A stretch of 64,000 nt of DNA. It comes from Phytophthora quininea. Taxonomy: Eukaryota; Oomycota; Peronosporomycetes; Peronosporales; Peronosporaceae. Numbering within the stretch: the first letter of the stretch is position 1; the number at the start of each line of letters is the position of its first letter. The notes beneath the pieces are model-generated. The model did no database searches and was not told where the DNA came from. It worked only from the letters and a program-made list of their open reading frames with translations. The stretch lies in contig JAAVTG010000695.1 of NCBI GenBank assembly GCA_011947345.1, positions 62,001 to 126,000 on the forward strand, in the 5' to 3' direction. Of the stretch, positions 45,300 to 56,708 are shown one piece after another. Both the position numbers and the translations under genes were made by a program.

Positions 45300-47021
45300 T
45301 TATAGATCGGTTGTTTGGCGTGGAACGCCGTACTCCTCGTCTAAGAGACCCTTTTGGTCGGCAGCAAGCTTCGCGGGTGCCGTCTTGATGTGCGATGTTT
45401 CCTCCACGACGCCGTAGATATGCGAGGGATAGCGCTGCAACACCACTGAAGATGACAAAATCGCCAACACTCATTAGCTCGTGTATCCGCTCTTCGGTAA
45501 ATGTCATCGAAAAATACCTGAGAATGAAATACAGTTTGGCGATGCCATTCTTCTCGGGATTCGGACCACGCCCTAAAAGCTGATGGCAGATAGAGTGTAG
45601 ACAGCGATGAGGATGTTGCATATGTAGCTGACGCCCATGTAGAATGCGAACGCCCGTGACCGAATGTGTACTGGAGTAATGTCCCCAAGTATGACCCTGC
45701 ACAAGACAACAACGTTATAGCGTGCATTACACAGCAAATTTGCCAAGGCCAGACGTACCACACGACAGCGCCGAGACCAACCGCAAAACCGCTGACAAAC
45801 ACCAACACTGAAAGTACTGCAAGCATATCCTGAAGCTCCAGGTTGTCGTTGAGGTACAACAGCGAAAAGCTGAGTACTAGCAACGATATGATCATCAGCG
45901 CAGTGCCAACGATCAAGAGCGGTCGTCGGCCGTACGAGTCGACAAAGCGGACCGATATAATGGTGACGCCGACGTTCGTAAAGCACACGATGGCCGTAGC
46001 GAAAACGGGTTGGACACGCCGGCAAAATGGAAGATCTTGGCGGAGTAGAGCATCACAGTGTTGATGCCTGTCATTGCCTGGAAGAACACGAGTATGGTGC
46101 ACGACACTACCACCTTCTTGTGGGCGAGCAAGTGCGACCAGGTCACGTGCGGCTCGTGCTGGCGATGCTCCATGACGCGAGCGATTTCTTGCACTTCCGT
46201 CTCTACAGCTTGTTTGTTGCCATCCGGGCGTAAATACAACAGGGTCGCACGACACGCATCGCGCCCGTGATTCTTCATGAGCCACCAGGGACTCTCCGGG
46301 ATCAATGCCGCCACTAAGCACTGCAATAACGGAGGCAAGATCATAAACCCGTTGAGGTATCTCCACCCCGACGGGACATTAGAGATGATGAAGAACCCCA
46401 ACACGGCAGACGCCAGCATGCCAATGGTCAGCGAGAGCTGATGGAACGCCGTGATCTCTCCTCGAGCGGCTGCAGGTGAGATTTCGGTCAATAGAATTGG
46501 CACCGTATTGGTGACGACCCCGAGGCCAGTCCGATGATCAACCTGCCGGCGTAAAGCTCCTTCTTGGACGTCGCGAGCGCGCAGACTGCGCTGCCCGCCA
46601 CATACAGCACGTTGTTGACCAGGATGGCCTTCTTCTGGCCGACCTGGGCCCCCACGTTGCCCGTCGTGACGGCCGTGAACACGCAACCGATCACGACCAG
46701 CGCCGTGGCCCGCTCCTGCTCCTCCGTGCTGAGGTTAATGTCCACCAGGATGGATCCCACGGCGTCCGGCACGATGCAGACGTTGAGCACGGACATGCTG
46801 AAGCCCCACATGAAGGACGAGATGGAGATGAGCCAGGCCGCCAGCCGCAGCTTCCCCGTGCGGCCGCATCCCATGGTTGTGGGTGGGTGGCGCCCGGTCT
46901 CGGCGTCGTTGGACTTGACAGAGGCGGCGGACGTGTCTCCGACGCGCTGGCGCTGACGACGAGGCGGTTCGGGCTCCAGTTTGGGCAGCAGCTTCTCGGT
47001 CACGTCGACGTGAGCCTCCAT
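45300..47021 (-). CDS. MFS sugar transporter (SP family)
   Basis: A cytosolic N-terminus (MEAHVDVTEKLLPKLEPEPP) precedes twelve expected helices. Motifs include WGFSMSVLNVCIVPDAVG, GCVFTAVTTGNVGAQVGQKK (loop 2-3), YAGRLIIGLASG then VTNTVPILLTEISPAAARG (the PESPR-like region ends helix 6: ALIPESPWWLMKN), FFQAMTGINTVMLYSAKIF (QQxxGxN-like) and FVDSYGRRPLLIVG. It should import hexoses by proton symport. Frame breaks near 46510, 45975 and 45400 need one or two bases. An intron lies at about 45705-45765 (donor GTACGT) and another near 45520. The intact tail reads ADQKGLLDEEYGVPRQTTDL before the stop at 45300. It is convergent with the zinc-ribbon gene. Confidence 0.85.
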
Positions 47022-48625
47022 GCAGCAATGTGAGGGCGAACAAGGTGTTGAAGCGCTTCAATGAAAAGATCCGATTAAATTCTGAAACTGCGACGAGTTG
47101 TTTGGAGACGACTTTTCAGTGTGCACCACACATTGTGGTGGTCCGCCCCTCGTTCAGTTCTGCATAAAATTGAGGGGCGAATAAGATTTGCCCCGTATCC
47201 AAAAAAAAAATCGATGCAAAATCGTCGGTGGTCGTCACAACTCTGACGGCGGGATTTGGGAGGTCCAGGGTGCAAGTCGCTGCGGAAGTTGCTATTGCTG
47301 CAGGGCAATGGGATACTGCGGGGACCGCCGCTCGGGCGTTGCAGGTCACTCATCGTCGTTGGTGTGACAACATCGCCGTTCAACGCGAGCGTCGCTCTCG
47401 CCAGCAGGCCGCGTGTCTTTGTGAGCTTCAGGTTTTGGTCCGATCGCCACACAAAAAGACTGCCAACTTGTTGTCGACGAGCGTCTGCTCTGCTGGGAGA
47501 ACACCCCAGCAGATCTGTGCGGCGCTGGTGATCAACTGGATGATAGCCGTCCACGCGATCCCAGTGCTTCGGCTGGCTAGTATATCCCGCCGGGCGTGTT
47601 TTAATCTCTCCATGCTTTTCGCTGCGACGGCTGTGCGGAGATATGAAGCCGCTCCCGGCGGTGAGCGCCGCCGTGGCGACAGCGACCAGAATGCCTCTGG
47701 ATCCCCCACAACCAGTGTCGTCACCACCGCCGCAGTCTTGACGAGACACCGCGGGAGGAATCCGCATGTTCCCTGCTGGGCGCAATTCCTCCACCAGCCA
47801 TCTTCACGATCCAAAACACTGCACTAGCGATATGAAACAGCAACAATTTTGCGCCGATACACCTGGAAGTTATCGCCGATAAGGAAGGGCTCCAACAAAA
47901 TAGCACGGTGCTGCTGCTGGCAAGCTACCAACTTGCGTCTCCGCAATTGAACATGCGACTTGCACTGCCGGCTGGACGATCGAGCGCACCCGGCGGTAAT
48001 GGCCATGCTGCTTGGGGGAAACTGCGACTGGCCGGAGCAGGCCGGTGCGCCATCCGAATTGGTCCAATGGCTCCGTCCCAGGAAGGAAACCGCGACTGCC
48101 GGCTTTTACCGCCTTTCGTCTTTGGAGCACCGTCGGCAGGAACTTGCACGCCCCGACACCCCGCTGCTCATGGGCGGTGGCGGTCGAGTTGAAGCGGGAC
48201 CAAATTTGAGTCGCAGCAACCCATCGCATCAAATCCTCCTCGGTCCGTTTCTTTGTGCTCCCTCTCAATGATCCCCCTGTCGCCCGCATGACATACAAAC
48301 ATCAAGTCAGACGCTGCCCTAGCCGCGGCCGTCTGACTCCTCGACGCGCAGTTTGTGTCGGCAACACCGTTTAGACGCACTCAATTCCCACTCGCAGCCA
48401 ATCAGCGCGCGGCAGCTGGACTCAAATCGCAAAAACCGACCGTCCGAACCCCTAGCCCGTTTTACCTAATTCCGCGCTGCTTGCTGGCCTTGCAATTCGC
48501 GGAAGAAAAGCCCCCAACTGCGCAGCCCCTCACAATACAAAGCGCTTGAGTAGAGGAGAAGCGAAGCAGGAAACAGCAGAAAGCAGCAGCGATTTAGCGC
48601 AGGAGACGAAGAGAGCCCCTTGAGA
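47022..48625. other. Long intergenic region, no assigned gene
   Basis: A 1.6-kb G/C-rich stretch. Overlapping open frames exist on the minus strand (for example 47075-47794, 239 codons), but none has a recognisable domain and several frames are open at once, a sign of G/C bias. A poly-A run (10 A) lies near 47200. The right end likely holds the promoter of the zinc-cluster gene. Confidence 0.35.
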
Positions 48626-49878
48626 ATGTGCCGGCCGATCGAGTCACGCGATTCTCTGGGCGCCATGGGCCCGGCAGCCGTCGCGCTGTTCGCGGGCTAC
48701 CAACCCACCGCCAGCAAGCCCATGATGAGCCAGCAAGCCAAGCCCGGCAGCGGCCGCGCGCCCGCGTGGTCCACGTCCACCGACGGCCTGGGCTTCTCGG
48801 CCGACGGCATGAACATGCTTAGCATGGCGGCGCCGCCCCGGCGCTGCCCTTCGTGAGCTTCCCCAAGGCCGCCCCGGCCATGCCAGCCATGCCCTGGACG
48901 ACGACGACCCCCAACACGGACCTGATGGGCCTCAGCCTGCCCACCGAGCAGTTCGTCGCCGCCGAGAGCGAGGTCAAGCCCGAGGTCAGCGCCGTGGCGC
49001 AGCCCAACTTTGAGGCGCAGGAGCTGGAGGAGCTGCTGGACTTTTCGATGCCCAGCGACCTGGACAGCCTTGACAAGGACAAACCCGACCTGGTGAACCT
49101 GGACGACGGCTTCGACGGCACGGAGATGTCCATCCTGTACAGCTTCCTGGTGGACGCCCCCGAGGACAAGAAGAAGACGCCCGAGCTGGACGACGGCATC
49201 CTCAACCTGAACGTGTTGGCGGGCACTCCTATTGAGGGCCTGATGGACTCTCTGGAGGGACTCACGGACACGGAGCTTATGATGACCCCACAGCAGGTCC
49301 AGCAGCCGCACGCGACGGCCCCAAAGATGAAGGCTGGCGAGGTTAAGAGCCGTCGCCTGTGCAAGAGCGAGGGGTGCTACAAGCGCTCGCGTTCGAACGG
49401 CCTGTGTATCTCGCACGGCGGCGGTCGCCGCTGCGCCGTCGAGGGCTGCGACAAGAGCTCGCAGGGCGGCAACCTGTGCATCCGCCACGGCGGCGGCAAG
49501 CGCTGCAGTCACGAGGGCTGCGACAAGGCCGCTCAGTCCAACTTCCTGTGCAAGGCCCATGGCGGCGGCCCGCGCTGCCAGTTCGCTGGCTGCACGCGCA
49601 GCTCGCAGGGCGGCGGTTTCTGCCGATCGCACGGCGGAGGCAAGCGCTGCATGTTCGACGGCTGCGACAAGGGCACTCAGCGCGGTGACTACTGCGCACT
49701 GCACGGCGGCTCGCGTCTGTGCGAGGTGCCAGGCTGCATGCGCAACGACCGCGGTGGAGGTCTGTGCGCTACCCATGGCGGCGGCAAGCGCTGCACCATG
49801 GAGGGCTGCAACAAGCCATGCCGGCGCAAAGGCCTGTGCTCTGCACACCTTCGCCAGGCAGAGGCTGCCACCAAGTAA
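48626..49878 (+). CDS. Seven-module Cys/His zinc-cluster regulator (oomycete 'WRKY19-like')
   Basis: The N-terminus (MCRPIESRDSLGAMGPAAV) is joined to VSFPKAAPAMPAMPW by adding one C in the run at 48836-48839. An acidic, Leu-rich activation-like region (ELEELLDFSMPSDLDSLDKD) follows. From about residue 240 seven modules of C-x4-C-x9-C-x2-H followed by GGG-K/R-R occur in tandem, for example RCAVEGCDKSSQGGNLCIRH, up to MEGCNKPCRRKGLCSAH. Such proteins are often labelled WRKY19-like in oomycete databases, yet no WRKYGQK heptad is present. The spacing suggests zinc binding and possibly nucleic acid or protein contact. Start could also be the ATG at 48665. Length is about 417 residues. Confidence 0.8.
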
Positions 49879-51079
49879 AGGAGGGGTCGACCAATGGAAG
49901 TCGTGAAACCCTTCGCCGACGTGTGTGACGAGACGATGACGACGACGGTGAAGGTGGAGCGATGACAACGGGCGACTACCGGAGGAGGAAGAAGGACGGG
50001 GGTGGGGTGGAGTTTGGAAAGCTGAGGGAGGAGAGAAACCGGAGGAAAACAAGATGACGGGTCTGGTGGTGTTTTTTGCAGTCCTTTGCTGCTGCTTGGG
50101 TCCATCGGGAATCAATACCAGCGGCGCTTTGGTTGGTGACCGATGGGTGTGGGCGGTTGGCCGAGACTCGTAGCGCGTGGACTCGCTGCGGAGAGGCTCT
50201 TCGGCCGACGGCAGCAGGGGAGGCTCTGCATTTTTCATGTGGTGTTTGATTGGCGCTGCGGGCGACGGCGGGAGGTCAAGAATCATCGGGTGGAGAGTCC
50301 AGTGGCCGTCCAGACGGATTCAAGCGAGGTCGCCACTCGAGTTAGTGCTTTGGTTTTTCGTTGGCGGTGTGGTGGTGCCGCCGGCCCATCAGCTCTGTTT
50401 TATTTACAGGGAGGAGATGTAGGACTAATGCCATTTTGACCTAGCAGCAAAGGTGGTTGTTGGTGTTCAAGTCTCATCATATACAGTAGCAAGTTGCTTT
50501 TAGTTTAGTGTCTTGGTCGTTCGGTGGTGCATCGTGCGCGTGGAGCACAAGCACCAGCACCCTCGGTACGCTCAAACGTTCTGGCCGCGCTTGCTGACTC
50601 AATGCTCGTTTGCTGGCTTATCGTCTGCCAAGCAGTTTTCGCTGGAAAACCGAAGAGTTGAAGTTCGAGTCATGCATGGAGCGCGATTGCTCTTAGTGAA
50701 ATCAAGTGTAATTTCGCGAAACGGCCGTGATGGGTGTGCAGCAAGCGCAAGCTGCGATCTCGTAGAACGTCGGCAGCGACTGGCCAGCAGCGCCCGTCGG
50801 AAAGTGCACTGGTTGGAATGCGCCCCAGTCAGTGAGGCGCTCGACAGGCCAAGCGATTGCGAGGCAGCGCTAGACGCTGGACAACTACCAACTGCCACGC
50901 TGGAAACACGCTCTCTACGAGTCGAAAATTTGTATCGGTTTTCTAATTTAGAATCTCGTGATCTTTGTGTGGACCACATATTATAGTCCCATGGAGCCAA
51001 TACAAAACCCAAGTACAGTTGAACTGTTATGATTGCTTCAAATTCAGGGTCAATTGGTGTACAATCCACCACGCTGGCC
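49879..51079. other. Intergenic region / 3' UTR of the zinc-cluster gene
   Basis: No supported gene in 1.2 kb. Open frames at 50513-50986 (+) and 50599-51258 (-) overlap each other antisense and lack motifs or splice support. Confidence 0.4.
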
Positions 51080-51618
51080 ATGGCGGACGCCGAGATGCCA
51101 CGCGCCAAGCGGCTCAAGCTGCTGCGCGAGGCCAAGCTGCGCAAAGAGCGAGGCGAAAGCGCGGCCGTTGATGCACCAGAGTCAGATGCTGAACCTTCAA
51201 AGTCCACCGCGGACGAGCCAATGCCCGAGGCCCCGCAGGTCGAGGAGAATGAGACCAATCAGAAGGACGAAACGGCTGATGGATTGGTGGAGAAGGTGGT
51301 GCAGGCCGAGGAGGAGGACGCCAAGACCGAGGACGAGAGCGACGACGAACTGCTGAATCTGGCACCTAAGCGCGCTAACTGGGACATGGAGCGAGACATC
51401 GCGCCCATGCTGCGCAAGCTAGAGCGGCGCACGCAACACGCTATTGTCGAAATCTTGCGTACGATTGGCTGCTGTATTGACTGGGTTGGATTGATATCAT
51501 GTAGTAATGTACATCACATGCAGGCGAGAAGATGGCCGCAGAACAACAGGAAGAGGACGATGACGATGACGATGAAGAAGAAGATGAAGAAGAAGAGGAT
51601 GAGGAAGAGGTTGAATAG
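51080..51618 (+). CDS. CCDC12/cwf18-type splicing factor
   Basis: Exon 1 starts MADAEMPRAKRLKLLREAKL and has a central acidic region. The conserved family segment is ANWDMERDIAPMLRKLERRT followed by QHAIVEILR. An intron (about 51460-51531, donor GTACGA, acceptor ACATGCAG) leads to REKMAAEQQEE and a poly-Asp/Glu tail, ending at 51618. CCDC12/cwf18 is a small Prp19-associated spliceosome component. Splicing keeps the frame through the Arg codon. Length is about 155 residues, near the family norm. Without splicing the frame would run to 51688 into unrelated sequence. Confidence 0.85.
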
Positions 51619-51689
51619 ACTTGCCATGTACTATGATTCGCGCCTTCTTGTTATAGTCTGGTCATTCGTTATTGCGCCATGGTTCTAGA

Positions 51690-52884
51690 CTAGGCTTTGT
51701 CTTTCTTGTGTTTCTTCAGCTTTTTCTTCTCGTCCTTGGAGTCGACTTTGCGCTTCTTGTCTTTCTTGTCCTTCTTTTGTCTTTCTTCTTGTCCTTCTTC
51801 TCGTCGTCGTGGTGGAACTGCTTGAGCTTCTTGTAAATGTGCTTGACCTGCTTTGCGCGGTGTTGCGCAGCTTCGTCTCCGCTCTTCTCCTTCTGTGTCT
51901 TGTGCGCGTCGAACGCCTTTGTAATCTCCTCTAGCCGGTTACAGGCCTCGTCCACAGGCTGCTCTTTGGACGCCTTGTTACGACGGATATAATCCAACAC
52001 ATCGTTGCTCGAGAGTCCACCAGATTTTTCCCCACAACTCGCGGCGACTTCGTCCGCCACGTGCCACAACGCAGCAAGAGCTAGATAAGCAGGGTAGTGT
52101 AGCAGTGGCAGATCTGTAAGCAACATCTCGTTCAGCAACGCTACTGAATTGGCGTGCAATTTTTGCAGCACCGTGGCCGACAGATCCTTCGCCAGTACTT
52201 GCTTCGCGAATGCCCGGAAGTCGTCCATGAACCCGAGCAGCGCTCGGAACGGGTGGTACATGATTAACTGGAACCGTACCCCTCCAGCAAGATCATTTCG
52301 TGTCCAATAATGTACTTATGGTCCACATGCAGTTGGTCTGCGACGGTGTCCACACTCATGTACTGCTCCTCCACTTTCCCAGCCACGTAGATGGCCGTCG
52401 GTACGATGTATTTGGGGTGGAACTCCATCACACTGTTACTGAGATAGAACCTCTTGAACAGAAGCACAGCGCAGCATTTAACCTTGTCTGAGGTTCTTAA
52501 AAACTGGGCGCTGCAGCTCTCCTGGATCTTCTCCTCGTAGAAGTCCCGCAGCAGCGTCTCCTGGTCCATCGAGAGGAACTCCAGCAGCGGTGTCAGCTGC
52601 AGATTGGCCTTCTCTTCCGTTTGCTCCTCGTTTGGTAGGTCCACGTCCACCTCGTCGTTCCAGTCGAAGGCGTCCCGAACAGCAGTGGACGAGCGAGGCA
52701 CCAGCGCGGCAAAGGAACGAGCCTTGCGGGCTTTTGTGGCGGCGTTCTCGCCCATCTGCTTGTCCTCGCGCTCCAGTCGAAGCGCCCGTTGAGTTTTCAC
52801 ATGTTGCAGACGTCGCACGCGCGCCAGTTCCTCCTCAGAGAGCACCCAGTTGTTGAAATGCGTCGACGACGCCAGGTACGACAT
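51690..52884 (-). CDS. Cyclin H (CDK-activating kinase / TFIIH cyclin)
   Basis: The start MSYLASSTHFNNWVLSEEEL matches cyclin H, followed by the first cyclin box (LLRDFYEEKIQESCSAQF, AVLLFKRFYLSNSVMEFHP, TAIYVAGKVEEQYMS). One extra base in the C4 run at 52279-52282 joins LLEGVRFQLIMYHPFRALLG to the second box. The Lys-rich tail needs one more base (about 51778) and then ends KKLKKHKKDKA at 51690; otherwise it stops at 51716. Cyclin H with CDK7 and MAT1 phosphorylates cell-cycle CDKs and the RNA polymerase II tail. It is head-to-head with the oxygenase gene, 162 bp apart. Length is about 397 residues. Confidence 0.9.
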
Positions 52885-53046
52885 GCCGGCGGATCAACTT
52901 TGCAGCAATGGGAAATGCCAAGCTTGGAGTTTGTAAGAGATGGATATCTACCAATCAAATCGTATAACGTTTCTTAATTGTGTGATTGGTGGAAATCCTA
53001 TGTTGAAGCTGCTGACAAGCAGCGACGCAGCATTCTGCTAATCACG

Positions 53047-54368
53047 ATGTGGGGCGCTGGTGCTCGCCGCGTTCTGGGCGCTCGGGGATTCGCCTCGCCG
53101 CGCGTGATGGCCGCGAACAAGGTGGTGCTGCAGCAGCTGCCGCTCGTGGACGTCTCGCCGCTTGTGGCGGCAGCGGAGGGGCGTCCGGTGGCGCCAGAGA
53201 CCAAGACCAATATCCTCCAGGACATGCGCACTGCTTGTATTGACACAGGCTTCTTCACGGTACCCACAAAGGGTGTCCTGCCTAACCAGTTGGTACAAGA
53301 GGTATATCAGCGTGCGGACGAGTTTGTGGCGCTACCAGACGCGGTCAAACGCCAATACCATTGCAAGCAGACGCCCAATGCTAGGGGCTGGACGCCCATG
53401 TTCGAAGAGCCATCGGTACGGCGCTACTGCCTATTGCAACAGTGACACTGATGTGGTGTTATATTGTGACGCGTTTTAGTACCAGCCAGATGTGGTTTCT
53501 CACTTGGAAGGCTTCGATCTGGCGCGGGAACTGCCGGCGACATACGTCAAGGAAGGATCGAGTCTAGGGCCTAATGTATGGCCTATAGAAGTGCCGCGCT
53601 TCCAAGAGGACGTGTACTCTCTGTACGAAGAAACGACCAAGTTGTCAACTGTGCTGTTTCAAAGCTTTGCTGAGATGCTGGGACTGCCATCGAACACGTT
53701 CCTGGTATGCATATTGTAGTCCTAGAGAAACTATTAGTACATGACCTCACTTGTTTACTACCTCAGCAACATGTTGGAGAAGAGGCCGAGGCATTCATGA
53801 GGCTGCTCACGTACCCGGAGACAAAGACGCCAGTGAAGAACTCGACCGTGGGGATTGCTTCACACACGGACTTTGAGTGCTTCACGATTATCCACCAGAA
53901 CGGGGAAGGCTTGCATCTACTAAATCGTCAGGGCATTTGGGTCGAAGCCCCTGTGTGCGATGACAGGTACGGTGGACCAAAAAATATTGCGCTAAGTTCC
54001 GACCACTGATTCTTCTGCCGGTAGACTCTTTGTTATGGTCGGTGATATGATGGAGCATTGGACGAATGGCATTCTGGTCGCCACAGAGGTACGTCTTGCG
54101 ATTAGAGTGTTATTGCAAGAGATGCAATGACTAACGTCTACCGGTATCTGCACAGCATCGTGTGTGCAACTCGGACAAAAAGCGGCAGTCAATTGTTCGC
54201 TTCAACGGCGCCAACGGAGATACGGTGGTGGAGCCTTTGCCAGCATTCGTGTCGGCGAACAACCCACCTCGCTACCCGCGGATGACGCAACGTGAGCACA
54301 TTACTCATCAAATTGAACTCGCTGAGCAGCTACTCCAGAAAACCAAGGCCGCAGCGCACGCTGGGTAA
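53047..54368 (+). CDS. 2-oxoglutarate/Fe(II) oxygenase, isopenicillin-N-synthase-like
   Basis: A mitochondrial-type presequence (MWGAGARRVLGARGFASPRV) precedes LPLVDVSPL, the start of the DIOX_N fold (MRTACIDTGFFTVPTKGV). The catalytic core shows ASHTDFECFTIIHQN (first His and Asp) and NGILVATEHRVCN (second His), with QSIVRF as the 2-oxoglutarate-binding Arg region. There are five exons: introns start at GTACGG (53416), GTATGC (53705), GTACGG (53967) and GTACGT (54090). The substrate is unknown. The end QIELAEQLLQKTKAAAHAG matters because a decayed copy of the same 3' end lies at 57607-57674, marking the left limit of the tandem duplication. Frame intact. Confidence 0.87.
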
Positions 54369-54583
54369 GACGTGGGCACGTCAATTTTAAAAGTGACTTG
54401 AGGGCACTCCACAGTCTGCAAAAACTGACACCACGGCGGCTAACATCATCAATCTACTACTTTCTAAGCGCCGTAAACTCCTCTTAGATCCTCATCCAGT
54501 TGAAGTGGATGTCTCCATTTTCCATAAAATAAATTTGTTGTATTTGTGTTCGGTATGACTCGCGAAAACCTTTTTCATTTGAA
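54369..54583. other. Spacer with a stranded PIMT 3' remnant in reverse orientation
   Basis: At about 54446-54501 the sequence matches, in reverse orientation, the last codons and stop of the intact PIMT (copy B 57761-57820). It was left behind when the PIMT body was inverted. Confidence 0.6.
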
Positions 54584-55545
54584 ATGCTGCGAGTGTCGAG
54601 TATTCGTGGGGCGCTCGGTCGTCGATCTCTGAGTGTGCTGAGCGGCATCTCCGAGGACCTGCTGGTGGCTACGAGCATCGGCCACCAGATCGGAGGCGAG
54701 TCCCATGCAGCTCTAGTGGACAGTTTGGTGCAAACGAATGTCGTGGCCGCTGGCTCGCGGCTGGAGACGGCGCTGAGGCGAGTGGACCGTGGGGATTTCG
54801 TGGCTGCGGCCTTCAAAGACTCGAGCGAGCGCTATTCCAACCGACCGCTGAAGATCGGCACGGTGGCGACGATTTCCACTCCCCAGCAACACGCTCAAGT
54901 GTTGGGGCTGTTGGAGACGCATCTGCAGCCTGGCAATACTGCGGTGGACGTCGGTTGTGGCTCTGGCATTCTGGTGGCTGCGATGACGCACTTGGTGGGG
55001 CCCTTGGGACGTGTCACCGGCGTAGATATTGTCCCTGAATTAGTGGAATTCTCTAAGCAGAATTTGCGACGATGTTTGGGTAAGGAAGCAGCGGACAAGC
55101 AGACGGAGGTTCTCTTGAGTAGTGGGAAGGACCTTGGACTGGATGGCCAGTATGACTGCATCCATGTCGGCGTGGCGGTGGAGACGAAGGCCGAGGCTGA
55201 GAGCTTTTGAACTACTTGAAACCGGGCGGCGGACTGCTGATCCCTCTTGGAAGTGCTGGAGCTGAGCAGAAGCTCGTGAAGGTGAGAAAGAGGCTTGTGT
55301 CTGTGAGAAGTGGTTGGCTAACGGTTTGGATACTCTTCCAGATGACCAAGCACGCGGACGGAAGTGTTGACAAGCAGGACGTGATGAGTGTCCTTTGTCA
55401 ACCTATGCTGGACAGCATTCCCGTAGAGATTAAAAGGAGACGCGAGTCGAGAAACTCGAGCGCGTGGAGAAAGCTCTAACTCGGTGGCGAGACGATTTCG
55501 AAACGCAGCATGGACGCAAACCTAGTTTGCTCTACTTTTGGCTCT
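54584..55545 (+). CDS. Protein-L-isoaspartate O-methyltransferase, copy A (inverted, C-terminus altered)
   Basis: The start MLRVSSIRGALGRRSLSV is a likely mitochondrial presequence. The fold shows the N-terminal cap (TISTPQQHAQVLGLLETHL) and the SAM-binding motif VDVGCGSGILVAAM with VTGVDIVPELVEFS. The enzyme repairs isoaspartate in aged proteins. A stop at 55208 comes from a T4 run (55205-55208) that is T5 in copy B. An intron at about 55282-55342 (GTGAGA...TTCCAG) precedes MTKHADGSVDKQDV. A second one-base shift at the AAAA run near 55432 is shared with copy B. The last 22 codons of copy B are missing because the inversion breakpoint cuts the coding sequence, so the frame runs into protease 3' sequence. 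Confidence 0.85.
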
Positions 55546-56708
55546 ACACGATCGGGACCGCCCAGGCACCGTGGTCTTCCATGTTGTAAATGTTGACTCC
55601 TCTCTCAGCCAAGAAGAAACCGTGATCTCCCAATTCGTTCCACGAGAATTGCGAACGACCCAGTACTTGACTCCCGTTTTATCATCCACACCCCACCCGA
55701 CGAGACTCACGACGTGGGTCGTGCCCGGGTAGTTGGTCGAGTCCCGCAGGATGTAGCCGCCTTTGAAGCTACGATACTCTGGAGAGAGCGAGTACATGCT
55801 CACGACGATGGGGCCGCGATGGTAAATCTCGTTCATGGCCTGCAGCTGGAACTCCTCGGGCGTCGTGAAGTTGAGCGTGCCGAACTCCGAGATGTGGTAC
55901 TTGACGGGGTCTTCCACTACGAAGCACTCGCCCTTGAGGTTGCACGTGTGGCACTGCGTCGCAGCACAGTCACCGCTGCCCATCCAGGACGGGTGTGATG
56001 CAATGTACGGGTTGCATGTCAAATCGACGATGCCATTCTCGTGGATCCACTTGTGCGCGTACCGCGGGTCTCCACCGTGGCACGAGCCGAACGACCGCAT
56101 GCCGCAGTCCAGCAGCACTTGGGGCGACAGCAGCACCTCGGTGTCCAGCCTGCCGGTCTTCTTGAACCGCGCGATGCGGATCCGGTCGGACAGGGCGCTG
56201 ACGGTTGCGAACGCCCAGCAGGACCCGCAGGCCCGCGGCACCATTTGGTTCATGACGCTGGTCGTGAGGCTGATGCCGGTACCGTTGTAGTCCCGCCAGT
56301 CCCAGTTCCGCGGCAGGTCGTCAAAGGAGTTGACAGGTGGAAGTGTCGTTACCACGTGCTCGGGGTCGTCGCCGCCGAGGAACCACCCGGCGCCTTTGTT
56401 GTTTGGGGCGGTGGGGGTTCGGCCGTGTCGCCGTCACCGGTTGCAGTGCTGATGGAGGTGCAGGAGGCCATCAGGTCGAGTTCCTTGTGCACGGCGTCCG
56501 GTTGCTTGGGTGCGACCACCGCCGAGCTGAGGAAGACCCCGAGAGCGACCCACCCGAGGACGGAGCCGATGGAGCGCAGTCGGTGGCGGTTGGTTTGCCA
56601 AGCAGATTGCAATGGTGTTGACGTTGCAGGTTGTGACGCATTGGCATTGAGGAGCGAACTGGTGCGAGGCTGCAGCGGCGGCAAGTCGGACTTGTCAGCG
56701 ACGACCAT
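55522..56708 (-). CDS. Cathepsin Z/X-like cysteine protease, copy A (C-terminus altered)
   Basis: A start at 56708 (MVVADKSDLP) with a signal-anchor helix (IGSVLGWVALGVFLSSAVV) suggests a type II membrane or secreted protease. A one-base shift near 56385 leads to NSFDDLPRNWDWRDYNGTG. Active-site elements are VMNQMVPRACGSCWAFATVS (oxyanion Gln, catalytic Cys), TTHVVSLVGWGVDD (His) and WVVRNS (Asn). GSCHGGDPRYAHKWI is cathepsin-Z-like. Near 55632 a GGGG run is GGG here, breaking the frame. Beyond the breakpoint at about 55530 the coding sequence runs into the inverted PIMT, so the normal end (as in copy B) is replaced. It also lacks a 30-nt in-frame segment present in copy B. Confidence 0.85.

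Noticed and set aside
47075..47794. 239-codon minus-strand gene
   Set aside because: Several overlapping frames are open at once, composition is Ser/Arg-rich, and there is no recognisable domain.
50513..51258. Two mutually antisense frames (50513-50986 and 50599-51258)
   Set aside because: Neither has motifs or splice support, and the second overlaps the CCDC12 gene start.
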